This document shows, one piece after another, positions 54,270 to 63,114 of a stretch of 64,000 nucleotides of DNA. The notes beneath the pieces were generated by a model. That model worked only from the letters and a program-made list of their open reading frames with translations, did no database searches and had not been told where the DNA came from. The stretch's first letter is position 1. Each line of letters starts with the position of its first letter. Location of the stretch: the NCBI RefSeq assembly GCF_005080685.1, contig NZ_CP039371.1, forward strand, positions 4,278,001 to 4,342,000. Reading direction: 5' to 3'. Source of the stretch: Pseudomonas putida (GTDB lineage Bacteria > Pseudomonadota > Gammaproteobacteria > Pseudomonadales > Pseudomonadaceae). A program made the translations under genes and the position numbers.

Positions 54270-54613
54270 GCCCAAAGGCAAGGATGACTGAAGAGCAACT
54301 GCTCACGGATTTTGTACTTACTCGTTCCATAAAATTTTTTTAAAAAGGAGCAAATATCAAATTCTCTTTTTACCACGAGAGTCCCGACCAGAAAGGACGC
54401 TTCTGGCTTTCCAGCCCAAACCTCGGCGTCGAGACTGCCACTAAAATCCGACAAAACAAACAAGCCAGTACCGTTTTTGCGACCTTATCGTGCTATCCTC
54501 ACCCTGTGGTTCGCCATCCTGTAATCTAACCTTCCGAGCCCCGCTACTTGCAGACATTCTTCGAGGGCTTGGCCACCCGCGCCACCGCTGCCCTCAGATA
54601 CGGAAAGAGCATT
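54270..54613. other. AT-rich gap before the TetR gene
   Basis: No gene is supported. The stretch contains an A/T run near 54330-54345 and CAGTACCGTT at 54466-54475. The same 10-mer lies in the promoter of the SnoaL gene (61136-61145), so it may be a TetR binding site. Confidence 0.5.
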
Positions 54614-55276
54614 GTGCAAACGCCCGAAGAAAACGTGATCGATACCATTGCCCAGGCGCCTAAACGCCAGAAAAAAGCATCCGACAAATCCACTCTCAAA
54701 CCACAAACACCACGCGCGCGCGGGGAATCACGGCTTGAGGACATTCAGCGCATCGTGCTCGAACTCGTAGCGGACCGTGGTATCGAGGGGGTGACCATTG
54801 ACGCCATTGCTCTTGCTGCACAGGCGTCCAAACAAACCTTGTACAAGCGTTGGGCTACCAAATCGGAGCTGATCCGCGATGCCATTCGCATGAGCTTTGG
54901 AGGTGCAAGTCCTGGCGACCCTGGTGATTTGGGCTCCTTGCGCCAGGAGTTTCTCGCCATTCTCCAATCTGCAGCAGCGATGCTACAAACCAACAAGCGC
55001 CTGATCATTGCCCTAATCGATGGCGCCCAAAGAGACTCGACCATCATGGCCGTCATGCGTCAGGAAACCCGAGAAAACTATCGCGAGTCTCTTCAACGCC
55101 CACTCAAACGCGCCATCGCCCGCGGCGAGGTTTCCCCCGAGGCAGACTTAAACCTCGTCGCGGAACTTGCACTACCTGCCCTACTGCATCGGGCAATGCT
55201 CGATGAGATCATCGATGAGCGTGTACTCACTTCACTGGTAGATGACGTGCTCATGAAGCTGGTCCGCCGCGCCTGA
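54614..55276 (+). CDS. TetR-family transcriptional regulator
   Basis: A 220-aa regulator. A basic, disordered N-terminal tail is followed by the TetR HTH at about residues 45-90 (ILELVADRG-type segment VLELVADRGIEGVTIDAIAL, then ASKQTLYKRWATKSELI) and the helical ligand-binding domain (AAMLQTNKRLIIALIDGAQR). The GTG at 54614 with GGAAAGAG before it is preferred. A TTG at 54548 is possible. It converges on the leftward aromatic operon and is its likely regulator. Confidence 0.85.
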   Translation: MQTPEENVIDTIAQAPKRQKKASDKSTLKPQTPRARGESRLEDIQRIVLELVADRGIEGVTIDAIALAAQASKQTLYKRWATKSELIRDAIRMSFGGASPGDPGDLGSLRQEFLAILQSAAAMLQTNKRLIIALIDGAQRDSTIMAVMRQETRENYRESLQRPLKRAIARGEVSPEADLNLVAELALPALLHRAMLDEIIDERVLTSLVDDVLMKLVRRA

Positions 55277-55292
55277 GTAACGAGAGCAAAAA

Positions 55293-55319
55293 GCCCAGGA
55301 ACCAAATTGGAACCTGGGC
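55293..55319. terminator. Bidirectional terminator between convergent genes
   Basis: GCCCAGG pairs with CCTGGGC around a 13-base loop that can itself pair partly (CCAA/TTGG). A run of A precedes it, so it suits ending the leftward operon as well as the tetR transcript. Confidence 0.65.
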
Positions 55320-55349
55320 CCTGACTGAGGACGTCACCTCGTATATGTT

Positions 55350-56243
55350 TCAGCCTTCCACTGGCCGAAGCACATTTGCAGACACTGCGACGCCAGGCGC
55401 CGAGAACTCGATCATTTCAGCGCCCAGGAACTCCAAATTTTCCAGATCGGCCAAACCGTTGATGATATGGAACGTTGTCGGCAATTGCTCAAACGTCGCA
55501 CGATTCCAAGCCACCGATCCGGCTTCGGCAGTCCACTTCCTGAAATTTGCATCGCTGAATTTGATCGGCGAACTGTCCCCTTCAGCATCTGGCAACGGCT
55601 GAGAGGTCGTCACATACGCCACGTCACACCCACCGGAACCTGAACTACCCGTGCGCGGTAGGTATTTATAGAACAGCGCTGCACCGCCTGGCCCTGGCAG
55701 CTTTTTGTCGCCGTGGGTTTCCTTCAAGCCCTGAAGCTCCATCTGGAAGAAGCGAAAGTCGAACCAGGAAGCTTCGCCGCCTGCAGTTCCGGCCTGGTGA
55801 TTGATTGCCAACTTCGGAATTTCGGCAAACAACTTAGGGAACCCTAACTCTTCGCGCCCAGTCATGATCGCGTCCGGGATACCTTCGAACAGCACTGGGC
55901 AAAAGGCTCCCTCAATACGCTCCGATTTTCCGGTATACACCGCAGGCACTTCCACGTTGAGGATCCCGTAGCCGCGGCCGGCCAGCCAGTAAAGATTGTT
56001 GAAGTAAGCCAGGGAAACGTGCACCTCGGGCTCTCCACGCAACTCGAAACCGGGCGGCAGGATACGTTCAAGACTGGCTCGCTCAGTACGGTACTTCACG
56101 GTCATCCACTGGGCCTGCATGATGCCGGTTTCATCAGCCGTCCACATCGTCCCATCGGCCTTCTGCCGAGGGCCTGGAGCCGGGCCGAACACCACGGGCA
56201 TCCGATAACGCACACCTGGCCTCAATTCGATTGTCATTGTCAT
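55350..56243 (-). CDS. Acetoacetate decarboxylase-family protein
   Basis: A 297-aa member of the ADC fold family. The segment PPGFELRGEPEVHVSLAYFN is followed by GREELGFPKLFAEIP, which places a lysine (K137) where acetoacetate decarboxylase has its Schiff-base lysine. Many homologues are decarboxylases or hydratase-like enzymes acting on beta-keto or unsaturated acids. It is last of six leftward genes for ring cleavage, so it may process a 2-oxo-acid intermediate. The reaction is not proven. Confidence 0.78.
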   Translation of the reverse strand: MTMTIELRPGVRYRMPVVFGPAPGPRQKADGTMWTADETGIMQAQWMTVKYRTERASLERILPPGFELRGEPEVHVSLAYFNNLYWLAGRGYGILNVEVPAVYTGKSERIEGAFCPVLFEGIPDAIMTGREELGFPKLFAEIPKLAINHQAGTAGGEASWFDFRFFQMELQGLKETHGDKKLPGPGGAALFYKYLPRTGSSGSGGCDVAYVTTSQPLPDAEGDSSPIKFSDANFRKWTAEAGSVAWNRATFEQLPTTFHIINGLADLENLEFLGAEMIEFSAPGVAVSANVLRPVEG

Positions 56244-56263
56244 ACTCCTATTGGGCTGCAGTG

Positions 56264-57718
56264 TTAGAAAGGATATTTACGTGAAGTGGTCTGGAGCGTA
56301 ATCCAACGCAGGTCGGTAAAGGCGTCGATTCCCGCCTGACCACCAAAGTGACCGTATCCGCTGGCCTTGATGCCGCCAAAGGGCATCTGCGCCTCGTCAT
56401 GAACGGTGGCACCATTGACATGGCAGATCCCCGACTCGATGCGCCCGGCCACCTCCAATGCACGTGAAACATCGCGCCCGAAGACAGCAGCGGACAACCC
56501 ATAGTCGTTATCGTTGGCACAAGTGATTGCCGACTCCACCCCATTCACGCGCACTATTGGCTTCACCGGCCCAAACGACTCGTCGTGATAAATCTTCATA
56601 TCCGAGGTGACATGATCGAGCAGCGTGGCAGGCATCAATGTGTTGCTAGCCTTGCCCCCGCACAGCAAGGTGGCGCCTTTGGCCAGCGCATCATCGATCA
56701 TCGCATTGCAGCGAGCCACCGCAGCGTCATCAATCAATGAGCCGAGCACAACGGGCGTCATCTCTCGGGGATCACCCATTGGCAGGCTCTTGGCGCGAGC
56801 TGCCAGTCGTTCAACAAACTCATCGGCAACGCTCTGATCGACAATGATCCGCTCGGTCGACATGCAAATCTGCCCAGAGTTAGCGAACGCTCCAAAGATT
56901 GCAGCATCCACCGCCGCATCCAGATCCGCGTCGTCAAGCACTAACAGAGGAGCTTTGCCCCCGAGCTCAAGCACGGCAGGTTTAAGGTGCTCGGCGCAGC
57001 TCAACGCGATCATGCGACCAACCCTGGTAGAGCCCGTGAAGTTCACTCGGCGCACGGCTGGATGCGCAATCATCGATGACACCACTGACGCTGCATCTCC
57101 CGGCGCACAGGTAAGGTAGTTGACGACTCCAGCAGGTAAACCCGCCTCAAATAATGCGTCGACGATCAGCTCATGGGTGTGAGGGCAAAGCTCCGAGCCC
57201 TTCAATACCACTGTGTTACCGCAGGCCAACGGCACTGCGAGGGCGCGGACACCAAGTATTACCGGGGCATTCCAGGGAGCCATGCCGACAACCACACCTG
57301 CTGGTTGACGCATAGCCAACGCCAGATTGCCCGGTTGATCCGAGGGAATCACGCTACCCGTTATTTGAGTGGTCAGCGCAGCGGCCTCACGTAGGATGTT
57401 GGCTGCCAATTGCACGTTGAATTGCGCCCACGACTCGCTAGCTCCGGTCTCCGCCGCCATCGCTTCGATGAATCGATCAGCGCGTGCCTCGACAACCTCC
57501 GCGGCCTTTAACAGCAACTCTCGGCGTTCGCCTGGACCTGTCTTCGACCATGCCCCAAAGGCCCGGAAAGCCGCATCGACCGCTGCCTGCGCGTCCTCTA
57601 CCGTTGCCGCAGCTGCACGTGAAACACTGTGCGCCGACAAAGGATTACGCCGCTCGAATTTCGCTTCGTTGCTCGACGCTTTCGGCTTTCCATCGATCAA
57701 TAAATACACTTCGAACAT
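56264..57718 (-). CDS. Aldehyde dehydrogenase (vanillin/salicylaldehyde dehydrogenase type)
   Basis: A 484-aa NAD(P)-dependent aldehyde dehydrogenase. Motifs are VVGMAPWNAPVILGVRALAV, VNFTGSTRVGR, the general-base Glu in LELGGKAP, the nucleophile Cys285 in NSGQICMSTERI and DESFGPVKP. The subgroup often oxidises aromatic or semialdehyde intermediates. The ATG at 57718 has AAGGA at good spacing. It lies between the FAH and ADC-like genes in the ring-degradation operon. Confidence 0.88.
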   Translation of the reverse strand: MFEVYLLIDGKPKASSNEAKFERRNPLSAHSVSRAAAATVEDAQAAVDAAFRAFGAWSKTGPGERRELLLKAAEVVEARADRFIEAMAAETGASESWAQFNVQLAANILREAAALTTQITGSVIPSDQPGNLALAMRQPAGVVVGMAPWNAPVILGVRALAVPLACGNTVVLKGSELCPHTHELIVDALFEAGLPAGVVNYLTCAPGDAASVVSSMIAHPAVRRVNFTGSTRVGRMIALSCAEHLKPAVLELGGKAPLLVLDDADLDAAVDAAIFGAFANSGQICMSTERIIVDQSVADEFVERLAARAKSLPMGDPREMTPVVLGSLIDDAAVARCNAMIDDALAKGATLLCGGKASNTLMPATLLDHVTSDMKIYHDESFGPVKPIVRVNGVESAITCANDNDYGLSAAVFGRDVSRALEVAGRIESGICHVNGATVHDEAQMPFGGIKASGYGHFGGQAGIDAFTDLRWITLQTTSRKYPF

Positions 57719-57769
57719 ATCAGAGTCCTTAGTACGATCGGTGCGCAATAACACGCACCGTTTCGTGAC

Positions 57770-58633
57770 TTACAGAGGGTCAACCGCAATAGGGTTTTCG
57801 ATACTGCCAAGTCCTTCGATCTCAACGCGCACCACATCTCCAGGCTGGAGGAACTTGCCAAGGGCGATGCCGACATTAGCGCAGGTGCCGGTCGCGATCA
57901 GATCTCCAGGCTCAAGCGTCATGACTTGAGAGAGCTCGCTTATTTGCTGCCAGATGTTGTGGATCATGCCCCCGGTAGAGGTGCTCTGGCGCAATTCACC
58001 GTTCACCCACAGGCGCATCTGCAAGGCATGAGGATCGGTGACTTCGTCCGCTGTGGTGATCCACGGACCGATTGGGCCATGGCTGTCAAACGACTTACCC
58101 AGGGTGAAGGTCGGGCTCCTGAACTGCCAATCGCGCGCTGATACATCGTTGGCAACGAAGTATCCCCCAATTACACTGGCAGCCTCTTCGACGGATATAT
58201 AGCGGCAACGACGGCCAATCACGACACCCAACTCAGCCTCATAGTCGAGTTTCTCACTTACACGGGGCTTGTAAACCGGGTCGAACGGGCCAGTGATGCA
58301 ACTGACCTGCTTGTTGAACCAAAGTTGATGCTCCGGCACCTTCAAGCCAGCACGCCGCGACTCCTCTGCGTGGTCGTGATAATTCATGCCGATGGCAAGG
58401 TACTTCTGCGGATCAGGAATTGGCGCCTCAAGGCGTACTTCCACCAGCGGCACGCCGCCACGACTGGTGACCAGTGCCTTCTCGAGCCTTGCAAGCAGCT
58501 CCGGACCTGCAGCCAGGACCTCACGCACGGTGGCAGGTGCAGCAGGATCCAGCTCGGACAAAGGCACCACACGTTCATTGTGAATGGCGCCGATAATGGT
58601 CTTGTTGTTGTAGCTGTAGCGCGCAAGTTTCAT
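57770..58633 (-). CDS. Fumarylacetoacetate hydrolase-family enzyme
   Basis: A 287-aa protein of the FAH fold. It has a short N-terminal domain, then the catalytic core with IGMNYHDHAEESRR, DYEAELGVVIGRRC (the metal-binding E-x-E), YFVANDVSARDWQF, KSFDSHGPIGPW and GDLIATGTCANVG. Such enzymes cleave, hydrate or decarboxylate products of aromatic ring fission. It lies 32 bases downstream of the extradiol dioxygenase, so it probably acts on a ring-opened 2-oxo acid. Confidence 0.88.
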   Translation of the reverse strand: MKLARYSYNNKTIIGAIHNERVVPLSELDPAAPATVREVLAAGPELLARLEKALVTSRGGVPLVEVRLEAPIPDPQKYLAIGMNYHDHAEESRRAGLKVPEHQLWFNKQVSCITGPFDPVYKPRVSEKLDYEAELGVVIGRRCRYISVEEAASVIGGYFVANDVSARDWQFRSPTFTLGKSFDSHGPIGPWITTADEVTDPHALQMRLWVNGELRQSTSTGGMIHNIWQQISELSQVMTLEPGDLIATGTCANVGIALGKFLQPGDVVRVEIEGLGSIENPIAVDPL

Positions 58634-58664
58634 GGGTTCTCCAGGGAAGTGGGATACAGCGTAT

Positions 58665-59597
58665 TCAATTAAAGAATTCGGGATTCAGCGGGGGAGCCCA
58701 CTGACTGAGCTCGTCATTGCTTATCTGTGCGTGACCGGTGGGCGTGCTATCGTTGACTAGATCCCCGTCCGTCCAATGTTCGATCTTGTTGCCGAACGGG
58801 TCGCGCCAGTAATCAAAGATCTGACTGCCCTGAACATGACGACCAACGCCCCATGAGTGCCTGTAACCTTGGGCCTTCAGGTGCTCGCTCCCCTGATGCA
58901 GGTCATCCAGGTCGAGCACTTCAAAGGCCGCATGATCGAAGCGGGCATTAGGCTCCTCGCTTGCGATCAACGCTACGGTGTGATGGTCAGTCCACTGATC
59001 ACCTAACCCACAGTGCAGGAACGCAGCAATCGTGTTGCTCTCTTCGCCCGCCCAGTAGGTATCGGAAATACGCATACCCAGCACGTCACGGTAGAACGCC
59101 AACGACGCGGTGAAGTCCGGCACCAGCACCGCGACATGCCCAAGGCGCATGACCTGGCTCGGAGCCCTGCCAACCCTCACCGTTCGGCCAAAACGCTGGC
59201 GCTCGGACGAGGCGTTCATAAGCACCGGAGCTCTTCCCGGCAAAGGCTCATGACGAGCCTGACCATGGATGACGTCCAGGCGAAAACCGGCAGGATCAAG
59301 TAACCGTACCCGCTTACCTCCTCCAGGTTCGGGATTATCCTCGACAGGCATCCCCGTTTGCGCGGCGAGCTTCTGCAAATCAGCTAGAGACCGGGCGAAT
59401 ACGCCGAAGCCAACGGCTGCATTGCGTTTGCCGAGTTCACTGATATGGCAATGATGAGCGGTTCCCGCTCCGCGCATGTACAGCGCAGTGGCGGTAAGCG
59501 CCACCCGCTGCATCCCGAAGTCTTCAAGAAAACCCTGCATCTTCCCAAGATCGGTTACCTGGTAGCGGACGAAGGCAATGTCTTCGATGATGATCAC
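58665..59597 (-). CDS. Extradiol ring-cleavage dioxygenase (VOC family)
   Basis: A 310-aa two-domain VOC protein of the type that cleaves catechols next to the hydroxyls using Fe(II). The metal ligands H154 (RLGHVAVLVPD), H222 (ARFDHAAFEV) and E273 (NKIEHWTDGD) are all in the C-terminal domain. The N-terminal domain (IAFVRYQVTDLGKMQGFL) is the non-catalytic repeat. It overlaps the FMN reductase gene by 4 bases. The substrate is presumably the catechol made by the flavin monooxygenases encoded divergently. Confidence 0.88.
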   Translation of the reverse strand: MIIIEDIAFVRYQVTDLGKMQGFLEDFGMQRVALTATALYMRGAGTAHHCHISELGKRNAAVGFGVFARSLADLQKLAAQTGMPVEDNPEPGGGKRVRLLDPAGFRLDVIHGQARHEPLPGRAPVLMNASSERQRFGRTVRVGRAPSQVMRLGHVAVLVPDFTASLAFYRDVLGMRISDTYWAGEESNTIAAFLHCGLGDQWTDHHTVALIASEEPNARFDHAAFEVLDLDDLHQGSEHLKAQGYRHSWGVGRHVQGSQIFDYWRDPFGNKIEHWTDGDLVNDSTPTGHAQISNDELSQWAPPLNPEFFN

Positions 59598-60262
59598 TGC
59601 CGCACTCCTTCAAGAGGTGGAGCAATGTTCGCTGCGACTGGTGCGCCGGCAGGTGGAGGTGGTGGTGCTCCAGGTGGCAGCTCACGGCGGCGCAATGGCA
59701 CTTCGGCACGCAATGGTGCCAGAGCATTGCACCAGCGCAGCAACTCATTGAGATGGAAAGGCAAGGTTTCATCGATGATGGGCGTCGAATGGAATACGCC
59801 GTCTTGCACCTGCTTCATCACGAATGGGATTGCGACACCATCGGCAACCGGCATCATCCGCACAGCGGTGACCGTATCCTTGAGCGCTTGCACCGCTCTC
59901 AGGCCTGCCCCCATGCCCCCGTAGCTGACGAAACCAGCCGGTTTGTAGGTCCACTCCCAGTACAGGTAGGTAATGGCGTTGAGCAGACTAGCGGGAGGAC
60001 CGTAATTGTACTCTGGCGTCACAAACAGAAACGCATCAGCAGCGGCAACCCGCTCGCTCCAACGCTGGGTGCGCTCATGGATGTACTTGCCCATTCGCGG
60101 AGGAAAGGGCTCATCGAACAAGGGGAGGTCAAGCTCGGCAAGGTCGGCAACTTCGACTTCAAATCCACCATGTGCTGCCGCCGCCTCAGCGGCCCATTTG
60201 CCAATGGGTAGCCCGAGGCGCCCTGGTCGAGTGCTGGCGATGACGATCAGTAATTTGGGCAT
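59594..60262 (-). CDS. NADPH-dependent FMN reductase-like flavoprotein
   Basis: A 222-aa flavodoxin-fold protein. The FMN phosphate loop lies in IASTRPGRLGLPIGKW, and the flavin-ring site is in FVTPEYNYGPPASLLNAITY with VSYGGMGAGLRA. The C-terminal about 35 residues are Pro/Ala-rich (PPGAPPPPPAGAP) and probably disordered. It may supply reduced flavin to the oxygenases or reduce a quinone intermediate. The operon also encodes a second, unrelated flavin reductase. Confidence 0.85.
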   Translation of the reverse strand: MPKLLIVIASTRPGRLGLPIGKWAAEAAAAHGGFEVEVADLAELDLPLFDEPFPPRMGKYIHERTQRWSERVAAADAFLFVTPEYNYGPPASLLNAITYLYWEWTYKPAGFVSYGGMGAGLRAVQALKDTVTAVRMMPVADGVAIPFVMKQVQDGVFHSTPIIDETLPFHLNELLRWCNALAPLRAEVPLRRRELPPGAPPPPPAGAPVAANIAPPLEGVRQ

Positions 60263-60312
60263 GGTTATTCCTTCGCTGATTTCATTGAACGGGAGTTGAG
60301 GAAGCCGACGAA

Positions 60313-60903
60313 TCAGTCGGGCAACCTGGAGTGCGCTCCAAGCTGATGCCAGGCGCGGTCGTGATAGACCAAGGGCGAGTATTCATCTGCCGCTGGGAAA
60401 TGCGCTTCGAGCGCATGGCAAGCGATCACAATCGATGCGCCTGCCTGCATCCGCAGGCGTTCAACCACCCGGCCTCGGACCCAGATAGGTGCGTCGACCA
60501 GGTACGGCTCGCCACTGCCCAAGCGCGCCCATCGGCGCGTATCGCCAAATCGGTCGGCGCCACGGGAAGAGAACAGCTGTGCTATTTCCCGCTGCTCTAC
60601 ACCCAGCAGATGGATGACCAACGTGTCGGCATTTGCAATTGCTTGAGCCGTCGGCGATGCCGACGAGAGCGAGAACGAGAACAGCGGAGGCTCGGCACTT
60701 ACCGAGAACACCGAGGTTGCGGTCAGGCCGACCGGCCCGCCGCCATCGTCTGCAGTGATTACCGCCACGCCAGCTGGATGGCTTCGAAAGGCCTGACGAA
60801 AATCATCCGAAGCAAGCCCCTCCACAGCCTGTTCGACCTCATGCATTGCACGAGGGCTCTTTTGTACGTTTTTTTCGGGAAGCTCTACCACGGCTATCTC
60901 CAC
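60313..60903 (-). CDS. Flavin reductase (two-component monooxygenase partner)
   Basis: A 196-aa protein of the flavin reductase-like domain family (HpaC/HsaB type). It has FRQAFRSHPAGVAVITAD, GLTATSVFSVSAEPPLFSFS, VIHLLGVEQREIAQLFS and the C-terminal YHDRAWHQLG. It should supply FADH2 or FMNH2 to the acyl-CoA-dehydrogenase-fold monooxygenases encoded divergently. The start is a GTG at 60903. An internal ATG about 19 codons in is an alternative. It is the first gene of the leftward operon. Confidence 0.86.
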   Translation of the reverse strand: MEIAVVELPEKNVQKSPRAMHEVEQAVEGLASDDFRQAFRSHPAGVAVITADDGGGPVGLTATSVFSVSAEPPLFSFSLSSASPTAQAIANADTLVIHLLGVEQREIAQLFSSRGADRFGDTRRWARLGSGEPYLVDAPIWVRGRVVERLRMQAGASIVIACHALEAHFPAADEYSPLVYHDRAWHQLGAHSRLPD

Positions 60904-60917
60904 TTTCTTGTTTGTGT

Positions 60918-60931
60918 GTACTGTTTCGTAC
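60918..60931. promoter_or_regulatory. Candidate TetR site at the leftward promoter
   Basis: GTAC-TGTTTC-GTAC is an inverted repeat 15 bases upstream of the flavin reductase start. It contains GTACTGTT, the reverse complement of AACAGTAC found at the rightward promoter. Confidence 0.5.
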
Positions 60932-61126
60932 TCTAAACAAGCTTTCGAGCCATTGCAAGCGCCATGTCTTTAGCCAATCCGGCTATCCCACCCAATCAAA
61001 AATTTCGCCAAAATTAACGTTTAACTCACTGTTTTTAATAGGTTAACTACCAAAAATCACCTTTGCACTGCCGAAATTTCAGGTGCTTACAGAGCGCAAC
61101 AACCAAAAAATGCAGGCAAGTAAATG

Positions 61127-61154
61127 TTGACAGAACAGTACCGTTCACTAATAG
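61127..61154 (+). promoter_or_regulatory. Sigma-70-like promoter with overlapping operator
   Basis: TTGACA (61127-61132), a 16-base spacer and TAATAG (61149-61154) form a good promoter for the SnoaL-monooxygenase operon. AACAGTACCGTT (61134-61145), an imperfect palindrome, fills the spacer where a repressor would block transcription. Nothing else is seen in the 313-base divergent gap. Confidence 0.6.
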
Positions 61155-61216
61155 ACTGATCGCACGCCAGCTAATGCTGCGCAGAACAATAAAAACAGCA
61201 CTCAGGAGAAAGCCCA

Positions 61217-61750
61217 GTGGCAGACCTGCACTTGAACTCAGATCCAACTTCGCTCTCGCCTCCCTATCGCTTCGAAGGCAACCTCGCAACCATCCTCGAT
61301 CCCGCATTTTTCCGGTGCTGGATGGACAACGAGGAATACATCGACCGACTGGTGCAGAGCGACACCCCCGAGGACACTGCTCGTCGGCGAGTTGTCGTGG
61401 ACTTTCAGCGCGAACTCGCTCGGCTAATCGCCAGCGGCCGATTAGCCGAGGACATCGATGCATTGCTCGAACGCTTCCTCAGCTCCGACTACCGTCAGCA
61501 TGACCCACACCTGGGTAATGGCAGGGCGCCTTTGGCTGCGTTCTTCCGTGGTGCACTTGAGGCCGGCATCGACCTCTGGCCCCCAATGCCGATCTGCATC
61601 ATGAACGCGGGGGAAGTGGTTTCTCTCTTGCTTCAGGGGGCACCAAGCGGCGACGTCGAGCGCTTCGTGCCCACCATGTTCCGGGTACGCACCGGACAGA
61701 TGACGGAACACTGGAGTGCCGCACTCCCGCCCCCACCGCCGGAGCATTAA
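61217..61750 (+). CDS. SnoaL/NTF2-like protein
   Basis: A 177-aa protein, start GTG with AGGAGAAAG before it. The second half (IDALLERFLSSDYRQHDPHL, then GRAPLAAFFRGALEAG and TMFRVRTGQMTEHW) matches SnoaL-like NTF2-fold proteins that act as small hydrolases, isomerases or cofactor-free oxygenases. A similar protein accompanies the flavin monooxygenase in known indole-oxidation operons, which hints at an N-heterocyclic or aromatic substrate (analogy only). It is followed directly by the monooxygenase gene. Confidence 0.78.
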   Translation: MADLHLNSDPTSLSPPYRFEGNLATILDPAFFRCWMDNEEYIDRLVQSDTPEDTARRRVVVDFQRELARLIASGRLAEDIDALLERFLSSDYRQHDPHLGNGRAPLAAFFRGALEAGIDLWPPMPICIMNAGEVVSLLLQGAPSGDVERFVPTMFRVRTGQMTEHWSAALPPPPPEH

Positions 61751-61791
61751 TGATGTCCGGGTCCAGATCGACTGAACTGAAGGAGCTCCCG

Positions 61792-63114
61792 ATGACCACC
61801 ATTTCTCGGACACTCGAGACGCTGGCAGGCGAAAGCGCCATTGACGCAAAAGCCCTGCTGCTCTCCCCCCACGACACCCTTTCAACTACAGCCAAGCAAA
61901 TGCGCATGGCAGTAGCTGAGTTGGTTCCGTTACTACGCAAGCAGGCTGACGAAGCCGAACGCCAACGTTTTCTTACTACAGATGCCTCCCAGCGCCTGGG
62001 TGAAATTGGCGTATTCGATCTTGGAACCCCGCTGGAGTTTGGCGGTTTGGCCGCCGGTGCCCGCGACCTTGTCGAGGTCCTGCGCGAAGTCGGACGCGGA
62101 GATGGTTCGGCAGGCTGGCTGACTGCGACAGCAGCAAACAATCATCTGTTGGTAGTCGCGTACCCTGCCGAAGCGGTTCGCGAAGTATTCGATGGCAGCC
62201 CGAGCAACTGCGGCCCTCGACTGGTTGGCGCATCGATCTTCGCTCGCCAGGTTGGCAGCGCCAAGGCCGTAGAAGGCGGTTGGCTGGTACGCGGACGCTG
62301 GGGCTTTGCGAGCGGATGTCGCACCGCGCAGTGGGCCATGGTCGGGGTCGACATCGAGGGCAGCACTGCCCGAGGGCTTGCCCTGCTTCCCCGCGAGGCT
62401 TACACCATTCTTGATGACTGGAACACAGCAGGGATGGCGGCGACGGCGAGCAATACCATCCTCACCGAGCATGATGTATTTGTACCCGCCCATCGCTTGT
62501 TCGACCTGTCAGAACTTCCCCAGCGCATGGGCACCCTCAAAGATCGATACCAGGGCGCGGCGTTCACCTGGCGCGATCAGGCCCGCATCGTCGTCATCAC
62601 ATTGAACCTGGCCGCTGTCGCACTGGGTATGGCAGAGGGAGCCATGGAATGCTTCATGGACATGGCACCCAAGCGCACGCCTTTCAATCTGCCCTACCCG
62701 ACCATTGCCGACTGTCCAGGCGCTCAAATTAGTGCTGGCAAAGGGCGCGCCGCAATCGACGTGGCTCGTGCCTCGATCGAACATGCTGCGAACGGGATTG
62801 ATCGCCTCAGCGAAGCGGGAATGGATCTGTCACCTCCAGAGGCTACCCGTCTGCATATGGAGTTGGTGTACGCAATCCAGCTGTGTGCGGACGCGATCGC
62901 CGAGCTCGAAGCAGCGCTCGGGTCTTCGGCATTTGCCCTGAGTAACCCGGTACAACGCTTCCATCGCGATATTCGAGTGCTCTGCTCTCACGGTGCTATT
63001 CGCTTCGACCCTCTCGCCGAGTTGAGTGGTCGAGACGTACTGGGCCGCACTGCACCGACGATGTTTGCAGGAGGTTTGCCGGACGTTGGCAACCAGAAAG
63101 GAGACCTGAAATGA
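61792..63114 (+). CDS. Flavin-dependent monooxygenase, acyl-CoA dehydrogenase fold (HsaA/DszC-like)
   Basis: A 440-aa protein of the group D flavin monooxygenases. The N-terminal helical domain has LGEIGVFDLGTPLEFGG and GRGDGSAGWLTATAANNHLL. The beta-domain has WLVRGRWGFASGCRTAQWAM and AGMAATASNTILTEHDVFVP. The C-terminal helices include RDIRVLCSHGAIRFDPL. The acyl-CoA-dehydrogenase catalytic Glu is not evident, which fits an oxygenase. The ATG at 61792 follows AAGGAG. Reduced flavin would come from the divergent reductase. Confidence 0.85.
   Translation: MTTISRTLETLAGESAIDAKALLLSPHDTLSTTAKQMRMAVAELVPLLRKQADEAERQRFLTTDASQRLGEIGVFDLGTPLEFGGLAAGARDLVEVLREVGRGDGSAGWLTATAANNHLLVVAYPAEAVREVFDGSPSNCGPRLVGASIFARQVGSAKAVEGGWLVRGRWGFASGCRTAQWAMVGVDIEGSTARGLALLPREAYTILDDWNTAGMAATASNTILTEHDVFVPAHRLFDLSELPQRMGTLKDRYQGAAFTWRDQARIVVITLNLAAVALGMAEGAMECFMDMAPKRTPFNLPYPTIADCPGAQISAGKGRAAIDVARASIEHAANGIDRLSEAGMDLSPPEATRLHMELVYAIQLCADAIAELEAALGSSAFALSNPVQRFHRDIRVLCSHGAIRFDPLAELSGRDVLGRTAPTMFAGGLPDVGNQKGDLK

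Noticed and set aside
54227..54463. Minus-strand 78-aa ORF after the LacI gene
   Set aside because: It overlaps the LacI 3' end, lacks a ribosome-binding site and has no protein-like pattern.
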